Part shown: piece after piece, positions 8,101-15,356 of the stretch
Layout of the letters: every line of letters starts with the position of its first letter
How positions within the stretch are numbered: position 1 is the stretch's first letter
Assembly: GCA_964343195.1 (NCBI GenBank)
Contig: CAYFIR010000133.1
Location: 1-18,044, forward strand
Source of the DNA: CAYVAP01 sp964343195
Lineage (GTDB): Bacteria > Bacteroidota > Bacteroidia > J057
Length of the DNA stretch: 18,044 nt
Reading direction: 5' to 3'
Notes under the pieces: model-generated
Seen by the model: only the letters and a program-made list of their open reading frames with translations
What the model was told of the DNA's origin: nothing
The model's database searches: none
Made by a program: the position numbers and the translations under genes

Positions 8101-10708
8101 ACTGGAACTTGCGATGTCACCCGAAATGCAGCTTTGGCAACAAACACTCGATTTACATTCGCTGGAATACCTGAAGGGCCACCGCATCGGGGAGCAGGTG
8201 ATCCTGCCAGCCTCGGCCTACATCGAAATTGCCTTGCAGGCCGTTAGTGAGGCCGAAACCCTGGTGTCACCCCAACTCAACCATTTCGCATTCCTGCAAC
8301 CCATGCAGCTTCAGGAAGAAGTGATTCGCACCCTTCAGGTGGCGATGAAGCCGCAGGAAAGGGGCTTTTCCCTGAGCATTTTCAGTCGGGCCGATTCAGA
8401 GAAAACCTGGACGCTGCATGCTACGGCGGACCTGGAGGAAGGAGGCGATGCGGAGGGAATTCCATTCGAAGAGTTCTCCAAAGAAGCAGCGACAGAGGTA
8501 AATCCGGAAGTATTCTACGAATTGCTACAAAGCCGAAATCTCGTTTACGAAGACGCTTTTCAGGGCGTGGAGACACTGTGGAGCCGAGAAAGAGAAGCCC
8601 TTGGTCGGGTGAATTTGCCTGAGAAATGGCAGTATGATGCCCGTTCCTATCAGTTTCATCCGGCTTTGTTGGACGCCTGTTTCCAGGTATTGGCGGGGAC
8701 GGAAGCGGCAGTTTCGGGCGAAGGGTTGTATATGCCGACGGGTTGCGACCAAATGCAATTCTTCCATCAACCAACCGGATCGGCATGGAGTCAGGTGATC
8801 ATTCGAAGCGAGGTATCCGCCGAAATGCTGACTGCCGACCTTCGCATTTGGGGTGAAAATCAGGAGTTGGTAGCCGAAATCTTCGGCCTGCAACTTCGCC
8901 GCATCCGACAGCGAAAGCCACTTAATCTCGATAACAACTGGCTCTACCAACCCGTATGGAAGGGCAAAGAGGACTGGAGCCCGATTGCTCCGACCGAATC
9001 CCAAAATTGGCTGATCCTGGCTGATACAGAGGGGTTGGGGGACGCATTGATCCAGCAATTGGAGCAACAGGGAGATCGCTGCCATGTACTGAGCGCCAGT
9101 CAGGTTCAGGGCGTAGATGAAATCGGTCTTCAGCAACTGATCGAAAATTTCGTAAAGGAATATTCCGGCTCGCTGCATGGGGTCGTCCACCTGTGGAGTT
9201 TGTCCATACCGACTCAGGATTTGGCACAAATGCCGAAAATGGGCAGCAATGGCGTCCTGTACCTGATCCAGGCATTGTCCAAACGAGTGGCGGGATCGCC
9301 CCGGTTGTGGCTGGTTACCCGCGGTGGACAACTCATTCGCCCGGATGAAAACGTGGCATTGGAGCAATCTGGTCTCTGGGGCCTCGGCAAAGTCATGAGC
9401 TTCGAACTGCCAGAGTTCAAGTGTGTGAGAGTCGACGTCGACCCTGGCCAATCCGCCGCTGAAACTGCCGAATTATTATTCCAGCAGTTTCATGATCAGG
9501 GGAAAGAGGATCAGATAGCCTTCCGGGATGGCAAGCGTTACGTGCTGCGGCTTCGTCCATTCGATGAGAAGACCGTGGCTCCGTCCATGGAATTTCCCAT
9601 CAAGGACGACGCGAGTTACCTGCTCACGGGTGGCCTGGGCGGTCTGGGCCTGGAAACCGCCCGTTGGATGGTGGAGCAAGGTGCCAGGAACCTCGTCCTG
9701 ATGGGCCGCAGCGAACCCTCAGACTCGGCCATGCGAGTAGTCGATGAGCTGACAAGCGGTGGCGCGCAAGTAGTTGTGGCTCAGGCCGATGTCTCAGACG
9801 CGGAGCAAGTTCATGAATTGATCCAAAAAATAGACGAACACCTACCGCCCTTGCGGGGCATCATCCACGCGGCGGGCGTCCTGGACGACGGTTCCTTGCT
9901 GAACCTCGACGCCGAGCGCATGCAGCGAGTGTTGGCTCCCAAAGTCGACGGAAGCTGGCACTTGCATCGGGCAACAGCGCAGCATGAGCTGGACTTCTTC
10001 GTGATGTATTCCTCCGCCGTTTCGGTGCTGGGATCACCCGGGCAGGGCAATTATGCCGCTGCGAGTGCCTATCAGGATGCCCTGGCCCATTATCGGCAGC
10101 AACTGGGTTTGCCTGCGATCAGCATCAACTGGGGTCCCTGGGCCGAAGTAGGACTCGCCGCCGAGGCCGCGCAACGTCTGGAGGAGCAACATGCTTCCAC
10201 TCAGCACCTGATCAAGGTCATCGAAATTGAAGCTGGTTTGGACATTCTGGGATACTTCCTCGGCACCCGCACGAAGCAGGTGGTGGTCCTGCCATTCGAC
10301 CTGAAAAACCTGATCGAATTATACCCAACCGCAGCGGGGATGCCGTTTTTTGCCGAAGTCGGTGGCAGCGAAACCCATGTCGCGAAGCTCTATTCCCGCC
10401 CCAATTTGCGGCAGGAATACGTCGCGCCGCGCACCGAGATCGAGCGAAAACTCGCCGAGTTGTGGCAGCAAACCCTACACATCGACCGAGTGGGCGTGCA
10501 GGATTCTTTCTTCGAACTGGGAGGCGATTCTGTGCTGGCGGCTCAGATTTTGGCACAGGCCCGAAAAACCTACGGCATCAGCATCAATCCGCAGGATGCT
10601 TTTCAGGCTTTTACCGTCGAGCGACTGGCCGAGATGCTGGAAGCCGAGATCATGAAGCAAATCGAAGAAATGAGCGAAGAGGAGGCACTGCGGCTGCTTT
10701 CTGAGTAG
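5132..10708 (+). CDS. type I polyketide synthase, ACP-KS-AT-DH-KR-ACP
   Basis: A 1858-residue modular PKS. Domains: ACP1 (about 5-77, GLAS with phosphopantetheine Ser39), of the kind that follows FAALs; KS (about 97-520) with the triad Cys267 (DTACSSS), His402 (HGTGT), His441 (NIGH); AT (about 618-910) with GHSMG Ser712 and specificity-loop motif VASH (812-815); DH (about 984-1255) with His1017 and Asp1181 (HPALLDAC); KR structural half (about 1262-1480) and catalytic half with TGGLGGLG (1499-1506), LDD (1584-1586, predicting B-type, D-hydroxyl), Lys1604, Ser1628, Tyr1641; ACP2 (about 1766-1838) with LGGDS Ser1800; and an acidic C-terminal helix (1839-1858) that could be a docking element. 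No ER, methyltransferase or thioesterase is present. It should take the FAAL-supplied acyl chain and extend it once to an enoyl (or, if DH is weak, beta-hydroxyacyl) thioester, then pass it to the NRPS. The start is GTG, the only start codon in frame after an upstream stop. Confidence 0.96.
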   Translation: MQTIPQIQEWLKRQIADRLEIAPEEIDIHEPFTSYGLASRDVVALSGELEQLLGRRLSPTLAYDYPSIQSLSEFLVNGPKHKPVESFEGVVGSADNEPIAIIGMAGRFPGANDLDSFWQLLKEGRDAISEVPEDRWPRDAYYHPDPAVPGKSVSIWGGFLDQVDQFDPFFFGISPIEAKHMDPQQRLLLELSCEALDDAGKTKEQVSGSKTGVFVGISVNEYGHVQFGNPTQITSHAGTGGALSIAANRLSYYYDFHGPSMAIDTACSSSLTAIHQACQSLRSGENRMALAGGVNVILSPAHSIAFTKAGVLAPDGRCKTFDHRANGYVRGEGGGLVVLKKLSAAQADGDPIHAVIMGGAMAQDGRTNGLMAPSSESQQALLREAYQRAGVSPTDVQYIEAHGTGTLLGDSMEAQALGAVVGNGRTGEPVAIGSVKTNIGHLEAAAGMAGLIKTVLALRHQTIPPSINFEAPNPHIPFEELNLKVNNHLADWPDSEGLAHAGVSSFGFGGTNVHLILRAAELVEESKPEANANSCLLPLSASNPESLATQAQSYQEFLVTTKLSLSGICHASGQRRGGSDLRLAVIGRTPQEMAASLSELLAERQDPNIVMGKSEQPPKIAFVFSGQGGQWQGMGHELLRQEPVFRSTVEKIDQAIRRYFDWSLLEVLEAPTDSTRLTEIDLVQPAIFGVQVALAELWRSWGIQPEAVIGHSMGEVAAAHVAGILSLDDAIRVICLRSQLLKKLSGKGAMMVTELTVEQAEDLLEAYDGEVALAAINGPTSTVLSGDPTKMAEIQTTLDNQDLFFRMVNVDVASHSPQMDLIRDEMLAQLDGLYPQPGLIPFFSTVTGQREDLLDFSATYWFDNLRKPVLFTRATEELLAAGYDALIEMGPHPVLLGAIQQSVLPDQLVKLLPSMRREEPEGEVLMRSLGTLYTSGYPVDWDKIYPEPHGHVPLPPIQWQRQRYWMDEANAGSSWQQPGSQASHPLLGNRLELAMSPEMQLWQQTLDLHSLEYLKGHRIGEQVILPASAYIEIALQAVSEAETLVSPQLNHFAFLQPMQLQEEVIRTLQVAMKPQERGFSLSIFSRADSEKTWTLHATADLEEGGDAEGIPFEEFSKEAATEVNPEVFYELLQSRNLVYEDAFQGVETLWSREREALGRVNLPEKWQYDARSYQFHPALLDACFQVLAGTEAAVSGEGLYMPTGCDQMQFFHQPTGSAWSQVIIRSEVSAEMLTADLRIWGENQELVAEIFGLQLRRIRQRKPLNLDNNWLYQPVWKGKEDWSPIAPTESQNWLILADTEGLGDALIQQLEQQGDRCHVLSASQVQGVDEIGLQQLIENFVKEYSGSLHGVVHLWSLSIPTQDLAQMPKMGSNGVLYLIQALSKRVAGSPRLWLVTRGGQLIRPDENVALEQSGLWGLGKVMSFELPEFKCVRVDVDPGQSAAETAELLFQQFHDQGKEDQIAFRDGKRYVLRLRPFDEKTVAPSMEFPIKDDASYLLTGGLGGLGLETARWMVEQGARNLVLMGRSEPSDSAMRVVDELTSGGAQVVVAQADVSDAEQVHELIQKIDEHLPPLRGIIHAAGVLDDGSLLNLDAERMQRVLAPKVDGSWHLHRATAQHELDFFVMYSSAVSVLGSPGQGNYAAASAYQDALAHYRQQLGLPAISINWGPWAEVGLAAEAAQRLEEQHASTQHLIKVIEIEAGLDILGYFLGTRTKQVVVLPFDLKNLIELYPTAAGMPFFAEVGGSETHVAKLYSRPNLRQEYVAPRTEIERKLAELWQQTLHIDRVGVQDSFFELGGDSVLAAQILAQARKTYGISINPQDAFQAFTVERLAEMLEAEIMKQIEEMSEEEALRLLSE

Positions 10709-10721
10709 AGGCTGTCCTTTT

Positions 10722-10866
10722 TTTACCGCTAAGATCCCCAGGAAGGGCACGAAGATCTAGAAGATAAAGTTTGGTGTGTTTGGGGTTTCTTCCATTTTCA
10801 CGGTATGAAGCGCCAAAAATCTTTTTGTCCTTTGAGACCTCCTTGGTGCCCTTTGTGGTAGTTCCC
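10722..10866. repeat. degenerate CACAAAGG-type repeats in inverted orientation
   Basis: The 180-bp gap between PKS and NRPS has no gene. Left part 10725-10769 begins ACCGCTAAG and contains AAGGGCACGAAG. Right part 10821-10859, read on the minus strand, begins ACCACAAAGGGCACCAAGG. The two are imperfect inverted copies of a degenerate CACAAAGG-like motif seen widely in bacterial intergenic DNA. A run of seven T (10718-10724) sits just before the left part. The pair could fold into a long imperfect hairpin in the PKS-NRPS transcript. No Shine-Dalgarno sequence precedes the NRPS ATG. Confidence 0.55.
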
Positions 10867-10888
10867 TTTTCTTTCATAGACGAGTCCC

Positions 10889-13800
10889 ATGAAAAAAGAC
10901 CTTTCTCCTGCGAAACGCGCCCTGCTGGAAAAGTGGCTACAGGGCCAGCAAAAGACCCAGCCGAAGCCGGGCATTCCCCCGCGTCCGGAGGGAGAGGCCA
11001 TTCCACTATCCTTTCCGCAGCAGCGGCAGTTGTTTCTGGAAATGCTGGATCGGGGCACGGCAGTCAACAACCTATCTGTCTTGCTGCGAATGGCGGGAGA
11101 TCTGAATCTGGAAGCATTGGAAAAAAGCGCCAATCAGATCCTCGCGCGGCATGAAGCGCTGCGGACAAGCTTTGCGTTTGGGATGGGGATGCCTACACCA
11201 GAGGTGGCGGAAAAGTTGACGCTGCCGATTCCGGTGGTGGAGTTGGCAGAGGGAGATAGGGATGAGCAACGTGCCAGGCAATTGGCCGAAAAAGAAGTGC
11301 TGGTTCCCTTTGATCTGGCCAAAGCCCCGCTCATTCGCCTGAAAATCTACCGTATTTCCCCCTTAAATCACCTGCTGCTGGTCATTGCGCATCACACTGT
11401 GGCGGATGGGTGGTCGCTGGGGGTATTCCTGAAAGAGTTGATGCAGCTTTATTGGGGGGAGGTGAATGGGCAGTCTGCGGATATCGCCCCGTTGGCGATC
11501 CAGTACGGCGACTATGCCCACTGGCAGACCCGCCCGGAGCAACTACAAAAGCTGACTCCTTCGCTGGAATACTGGAAAAAGCAATTAGCTGGAGAGCTAC
11601 CGACACTGGAACTGCCAACGGACCGCCCACGTGGGGCGCGGCAAACCTTTACGGGCGGTACGCACCGCTTTGTCCTATCAAAAACCCTGACCGAAAGGCT
11701 GGAAGCACTGGGCCGAAAGCAGGACGCGACCCTGTTCATGACCCTGTTGACGGGTTTTTACCTGCTGCTGCATCGCTACAGCGGTCAGCAGGATCTCATG
11801 GTCGGTACGCCCATCGCCAACCGCAACCATCCCGAGTTACAAAGCCTGATGGGGGTATTCATCAACACGCTGGTGCTCCGCACGCCACTGGATCGGCAGC
11901 AGAGCTTCGTAGGATTGCTTGGACAAGTCCGCCAGACCTGCGTAGACGCCTACGCCCATCAGGACTACCCCTTCGAAAAGCTCGTGGAAGAACTCAAGCC
12001 CCGCCGCGACCTGAGTCGTCCACCCCTGTTTCAGGTGGTGTTCAACCTGCAAAGTTCGCCTTTGCCCAAGCTGGAAATGCCTGGTCTGGAAGCGGATTTC
12101 ATGGACCTCGACCGGGGCGTATCGCAATTTGACCTGACGCTGATGATGTCGCGTATCGAGGGAGCTTGCCACGCCACGGTAGAGTACAATGCGGATCTGT
12201 TTGAAGGAAGGACCATAGAGCGAATGTTTGAGGCGTACCAATTGCTGCTGAATGATGCCGTGCAGCGGCCTTCGATTCCGGTGCCGCAACTGAACTGGAT
12301 TCCCCCTGCGATGCGCCGGGAACTGGTGGAGGAACTGAATCAGACAGAAATGGATTTCCCTCGGGATCGCTGCGTACATCAGCTTTTCGAAGCGCAGGTG
12401 GAGCAAACACCGGAGGCAGTTGCCTGTAAATTTGAGGGGAATGCACTGACATACAGGCAATTAAATGCCAAGGTGAATGCACTTGCGAGGCAACTTCAGG
12501 AGGCAGGCGCAGTACTGGGAACGAGAATCGGAATCCTGATGAACCGGTCGGTGGAGGTGCCGATTTCGATGCTGGCTGTTCACAAGGCTGGGGGAATTTA
12601 CGTACCCATTCATACCTCTTTTCCCGACGAGCGGGTTCGATTTATCCTGGGAGATGCCGCCATTGAGGTCTTGCTGACGAATGTCGAAGTCGCTTTCGAT
12701 GGCGTAGAAGTGCTGCGGGTGGAAAGCGAACAGCTGGGTGAAGCGCCCAATTTGCCCCCTATCATTTCGCCCGAAGACCTGGCTTACATCATCTACACCT
12801 CCGGCTCGACAGGCGTCCCCAAAGGCGTCATGGTCCAGCACCGCCCCCTGGTGAATTTTCTCTGGTCAATGCGGGAGAAGCCCGGCTTACAGTCTGGCGA
12901 CATACTAATGGCGGTTACGGCGCTCTCTTTCGACATATCGGGGCTGGAACTTTTTCTGCCGCTTATTTGCGGAGCCAGCGTCGTGATTGCCAGCGAAGAA
13001 ATGATCACCAACCCGCTGCTCCTTGGCGAGGCCATACAGGCGGAAAAAGTTACCGTGATGCAGGCTACTCCCGCCGTTTGGCAATTGCTGATCGACACCG
13101 GCTGGAAAGGCGATTCGCAACTCAAGGCGCTATGCGGCGGCGAGCAGCTCACCCGCAAATTGGCCAACAAACTTCTCACTCGCGTCGGCAGTCTGTGGAA
13201 TATGTATGGCCCTACCGAGACGACGATCTGGTCTTCGGTGAGCCAGATGCTACCCGGAAATGCCCCCATCGACGTGGGGACTCCCATTGGCAATACCACG
13301 ATGTATATCCTCGACCGTGACTTGCAACCGCTTCCTACGGGAGTGGTCGGCGAGTTATACATTGGCGGCACGGGACTCGCCCTGGGCTATCAAAATCGCA
13401 AGGAACTGACGCAGGAGCGATTTATTCCGAATCCATTTTCTCCCGATACCGCTTCCCGGCTGTACAAAACCGGGGACCTCGCTCGCTTTCTTCCCAATCA
13501 TCAGATCGAAATTCTGGGCCGGACGGACCATCAGGTCAAGGTCAATGGCCACCGCATTGAGCTGGGCGAATTGTCCAGTGTGTTGGCACAACACAGAGAT
13601 ATTCAGGATGCTGTGGTGGTAGTTCGTCAGGATACTCGCGGAGCCAGGGGGCTGGTCGGCTACGTTGTCGCCACACCCGGCAATCAACCCGAAAGCAGCG
13701 AGCTGCGGGACTTCATGCGCACCAGGCTTCCGTCCTACATGACCCCGTCGGTGTTCGTGTATCTGGATGCGTTGCCCCTTTCTCCCAGCGGCAAAATCGA

Positions 13801-14083
13801 CCGAAAAGCACTGCCGCTTCCCGAAGATCCGCAGCGCAGCGAGGGGTACGTTGCCCCGCGGACCGAGGTGGAATCAATCCTGGTTTCCATTTGGCAGCAT
13901 GTCCTGGAAGTCGAGCAGGTCGGCGTGCATGACAATTTCTTTGACCTCGGCGGTGCCTCAATCCAGAGCATTCAGGTCGTCGCCAAAGCCAACATGTATG
14001 GTTACCCACTCAGTGTGGAGCATATGTTTGAATATCAGACCATTGCAGAGCTAGCAAAAGTGAGTGATCCGAGTGATCAGTGA
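10889..14083 (+). CDS. NRPS module C-A-T, predicted glycine-activating
   Basis: A 1064-residue single-module NRPS. The N-terminus (LSPAKRALLEKWL, 5-17) is a short helix typical of NRPS/PKS entry docking. The C domain (about 37-460) has an intact HHTVADG (168-174), so it should join the PKS acyl chain to the amino acid. The A domain (about 490-975) shows YTSGSTGVPKG (636-646), NMYGPTETT (771-779), YKTGD (859-863) and Lys969 in SPSGKIDRK. Aligning it by eye to GrsA PheA gives the ten-residue code D682 I683 L686 Q725 L748 G750 M772 I780 W781 K969 (DILQLGMIWK), which matches published glycine codes (DILQLGLIWK type). The T domain carries LGGAS with Ser1024; Ala replaces the usual Asp or His before Ser. 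There is no epimerase, thioesterase or reductase; the protein ends about 20 residues after the T domain, and its last six codons lie inside a GTGATC-rich hairpin. It follows the PKS on the same strand after 180 bp and is its likely partner. Confidence 0.95.
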   Translation: MKKDLSPAKRALLEKWLQGQQKTQPKPGIPPRPEGEAIPLSFPQQRQLFLEMLDRGTAVNNLSVLLRMAGDLNLEALEKSANQILARHEALRTSFAFGMGMPTPEVAEKLTLPIPVVELAEGDRDEQRARQLAEKEVLVPFDLAKAPLIRLKIYRISPLNHLLLVIAHHTVADGWSLGVFLKELMQLYWGEVNGQSADIAPLAIQYGDYAHWQTRPEQLQKLTPSLEYWKKQLAGELPTLELPTDRPRGARQTFTGGTHRFVLSKTLTERLEALGRKQDATLFMTLLTGFYLLLHRYSGQQDLMVGTPIANRNHPELQSLMGVFINTLVLRTPLDRQQSFVGLLGQVRQTCVDAYAHQDYPFEKLVEELKPRRDLSRPPLFQVVFNLQSSPLPKLEMPGLEADFMDLDRGVSQFDLTLMMSRIEGACHATVEYNADLFEGRTIERMFEAYQLLLNDAVQRPSIPVPQLNWIPPAMRRELVEELNQTEMDFPRDRCVHQLFEAQVEQTPEAVACKFEGNALTYRQLNAKVNALARQLQEAGAVLGTRIGILMNRSVEVPISMLAVHKAGGIYVPIHTSFPDERVRFILGDAAIEVLLTNVEVAFDGVEVLRVESEQLGEAPNLPPIISPEDLAYIIYTSGSTGVPKGVMVQHRPLVNFLWSMREKPGLQSGDILMAVTALSFDISGLELFLPLICGASVVIASEEMITNPLLLGEAIQAEKVTVMQATPAVWQLLIDTGWKGDSQLKALCGGEQLTRKLANKLLTRVGSLWNMYGPTETTIWSSVSQMLPGNAPIDVGTPIGNTTMYILDRDLQPLPTGVVGELYIGGTGLALGYQNRKELTQERFIPNPFSPDTASRLYKTGDLARFLPNHQIEILGRTDHQVKVNGHRIELGELSSVLAQHRDIQDAVVVVRQDTRGARGLVGYVVATPGNQPESSELRDFMRTRLPSYMTPSVFVYLDALPLSPSGKIDRKALPLPEDPQRSEGYVAPRTEVESILVSIWQHVLEVEQVGVHDNFFDLGGASIQSIQVVAKANMYGYPLSVEHMFEYQTIAELAKVSDPSDQ

Positions 14084-14127
14084 TTGGGGTGATCTCATGG
14101 ACCACCTGCTTGACCACTCCGATCACT
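14063..14127. terminator. long hairpin between convergent NRPS and sulfotransferase genes
   Basis: The arms at 14063-14079 (AGTGATCCGAGTGATCA) and 14111-14127 (TGACCACTCCGATCACT) pair at 15 of 17 positions. A second hairpin sits in the loop: 14088-14094 with 14100-14106, 6 of 7 pairs. The structure lies where two genes converge (stop codons at 14081-14083 and 14135-14137), so a bidirectional terminator is the natural reading. No long T-run follows on either strand, so an mRNA 3'-end stabiliser is also possible. The arms are built from diverged GTGATC units. Confidence 0.6.
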
Positions 14128-14134
14128 TTCCTGA

Positions 14135-15262
14135 TCACTGTAACCCGTATCTCCAATGCCTTAAAAATGGCTCCAGCTTTCGGGTAACGGCCTCTTTTTC
14201 TTTTTCGGGGAGTTCGTATTGCATGCGAACATAGTCCTTTTGCGGGCCAAGGTAGCTGCACATGGTGGATTCGCAGTAGTCGAAGTCGCCGAGGTTGAGC
14301 TGGCCGTAGATATCGCGCAGGCTATCGAGTGGGCGCTGGATGAAATCCTGATAGGGAATTTCGTAGAGCTGCCCCTCCGGGACGAGGTTTTTTTGGTCGA
14401 GGTAGCGCTGCATGATGGCGGAGTAGGTGTCGAGGATGACCTCGTTGACATCGACTCCTTTGAAGCTGCCGACAGCATAAATCCGCTTGGTAACGGTCCA
14501 GAAGCGTTTGTTGGAGGAATAAACCTCGTAGGGATTGCGGTGGATCATGATGAACTTCGCGTTCGGGAACATCGAAAGCAGCAACTTGATGCGAGCGGTA
14601 TTGGGCGGACTTTTGAGTACCAGTTGTCGGCCATCGCTGGCGAGGGAGATCTTTTTCAGGAGAAAGAGAAAGTCCTCTTTCCATGCTTCCAGGTCTTCAG
14701 GAGAAATGCCTTCGAAGAGCACGTACTTGCGGAATTGCTCCATCATCATGCTGGGAAAAAAGTAGCCCCACTGTGCCCCGTGTGGACTCAGGGCTGTCGT
14801 CATGGTCGCGTCTTCTTCGCCCGGAAACTTAAACGACATCTGAATGCGGTGAACCGGGTCCTGCAGGTTGAGCAGGCGGCAAACCCCATCGAAGGCCGGA
14901 GCCAGGAATCGCTCGCTGGAGAGCATATGCTCCGGGAAAATCATCTGGTAGTTGGTGTGGTAGCCCAGCCGATCATCCTGTGTGAGGCATTCGTGGAGGA
15001 AAGAAGTTCCGCTGCGGTAAAAGCCCAGAATGAAAATCGGGTCCTGCGGAATACTGTGTTCCCTGACCCTTTCATTTTTCATCAGCTCTGCCCATCTCAG
15101 AGGCTCTAGCAACACCGTCTTGATCATCCAGGGCACGACGTTGCGAATGCCACCGAGGGCTACGCCTCCATTTTGGGCGGCGGTTTTGGCGAAGGAATAC
15201 AGGGGAAGGGGGAAGAGGTGGTTCATGAGGCAGGGATTTGTATCGGAGCGAAACGTAGCCAT
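14135..15262 (-). CDS. PAPS-dependent sulfotransferase family protein
   Basis: A 375-residue protein of the Sulfotransfer_3-like family. The 5'-phosphosulfate-binding P-loop is at 75-90 (PIFILGFYRSGTSFLH, with R83, G85, T86). The 3'-phosphate-binding region is LKSPPNTARI (216-225) followed by FIMIHRNPYEVYSS (237-250), where R242 and S249 or S250 would bind the PAPS 3'-phosphate. The expected reaction is transfer of sulfate from PAPS to a hydroxyl of a small molecule or lipid; the substrate cannot be read. It is not the short ST domain found inside olefin-forming PKSs. Two starts are possible: 15262, and an internal Met13 at 15226; neither has a ribosome-binding site, and the P-loop is unaffected. 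It is convergent with the NRPS and divergent from oleB (94-bp gap), so it is its own transcription unit. Co-location suggests a tailoring role on the lipopeptide, but a household sulfolipid role remains possible. Confidence 0.88.
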   Translation of the reverse strand: MATFRSDTNPCLMNHLFPLPLYSFAKTAAQNGGVALGGIRNVVPWMIKTVLLEPLRWAELMKNERVREHSIPQDPIFILGFYRSGTSFLHECLTQDDRLGYHTNYQMIFPEHMLSSERFLAPAFDGVCRLLNLQDPVHRIQMSFKFPGEEDATMTTALSPHGAQWGYFFPSMMMEQFRKYVLFEGISPEDLEAWKEDFLFLLKKISLASDGRQLVLKSPPNTARIKLLLSMFPNAKFIMIHRNPYEVYSSNKRFWTVTKRIYAVGSFKGVDVNEVILDTYSAIMQRYLDQKNLVPEGQLYEIPYQDFIQRPLDSLRDIYGQLNLGDFDYCESTMCSYLGPQKDYVRMQYELPEKEKEAVTRKLEPFLRHWRYGLQ

Positions 15263-15300
15263 AGAAAGCTAGCAAAGATTCTTTTCTAATTCCAGAATAC

Positions 15301-15332
15301 TTCGGGGATTTAAAGAAGATGAAGTAAATTGG
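15301..15332 (+). promoter_or_regulatory. possible Bacteroidota-type promoter for oleBC
   Basis: TTCG at 15301-15304, a 20-nt spacer and TAAATTGG at 15325-15332 resemble the -33 TTTG and -7 TAnnTTTG elements with one mismatch each. The start codon at 15357 would follow after a short leader. It lies in the 94-bp divergent gap (15263-15356) between the sulfotransferase and oleB. The call depends on the host assignment and on a weak match. Confidence 0.3.
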
Positions 15333-15356
15333 AACAACACCCCTAAATGCTCCATT

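Noticed and set aside
8525..9451. 308-codon open frame on the minus strand in the DH-KR part of the PKS
   Set aside because: Antisense shadow; the plus-strand frame has clear DH and KR motifs throughout and the minus product resembles nothing I know.
8900..9590. Possible enoylreductase or methyltransferase domain between DH and KR of the PKS
   Set aside because: The span fits the structural half of the KR, and no nucleotide-binding motif of ER or SAM motif of cMT is visible.
10718..10724. T7 run after the PKS as a rho-independent terminator
   Set aside because: No stable hairpin directly precedes it, and termination here would separate the PKS from its NRPS partner.
14219..15109. 296-codon open frame on the plus strand opposite the sulfotransferase
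   Set aside because: The minus strand carries both PAPS-binding motifs over the same span; the plus frame shows no motif.
15273..15280. AATCTTTG on the minus strand as a -7 promoter element for the sulfotransferase
   Set aside because: One mismatch to TAnnTTTG, but no acceptable -33 element at 19-21 nt, so it is not better than chance.
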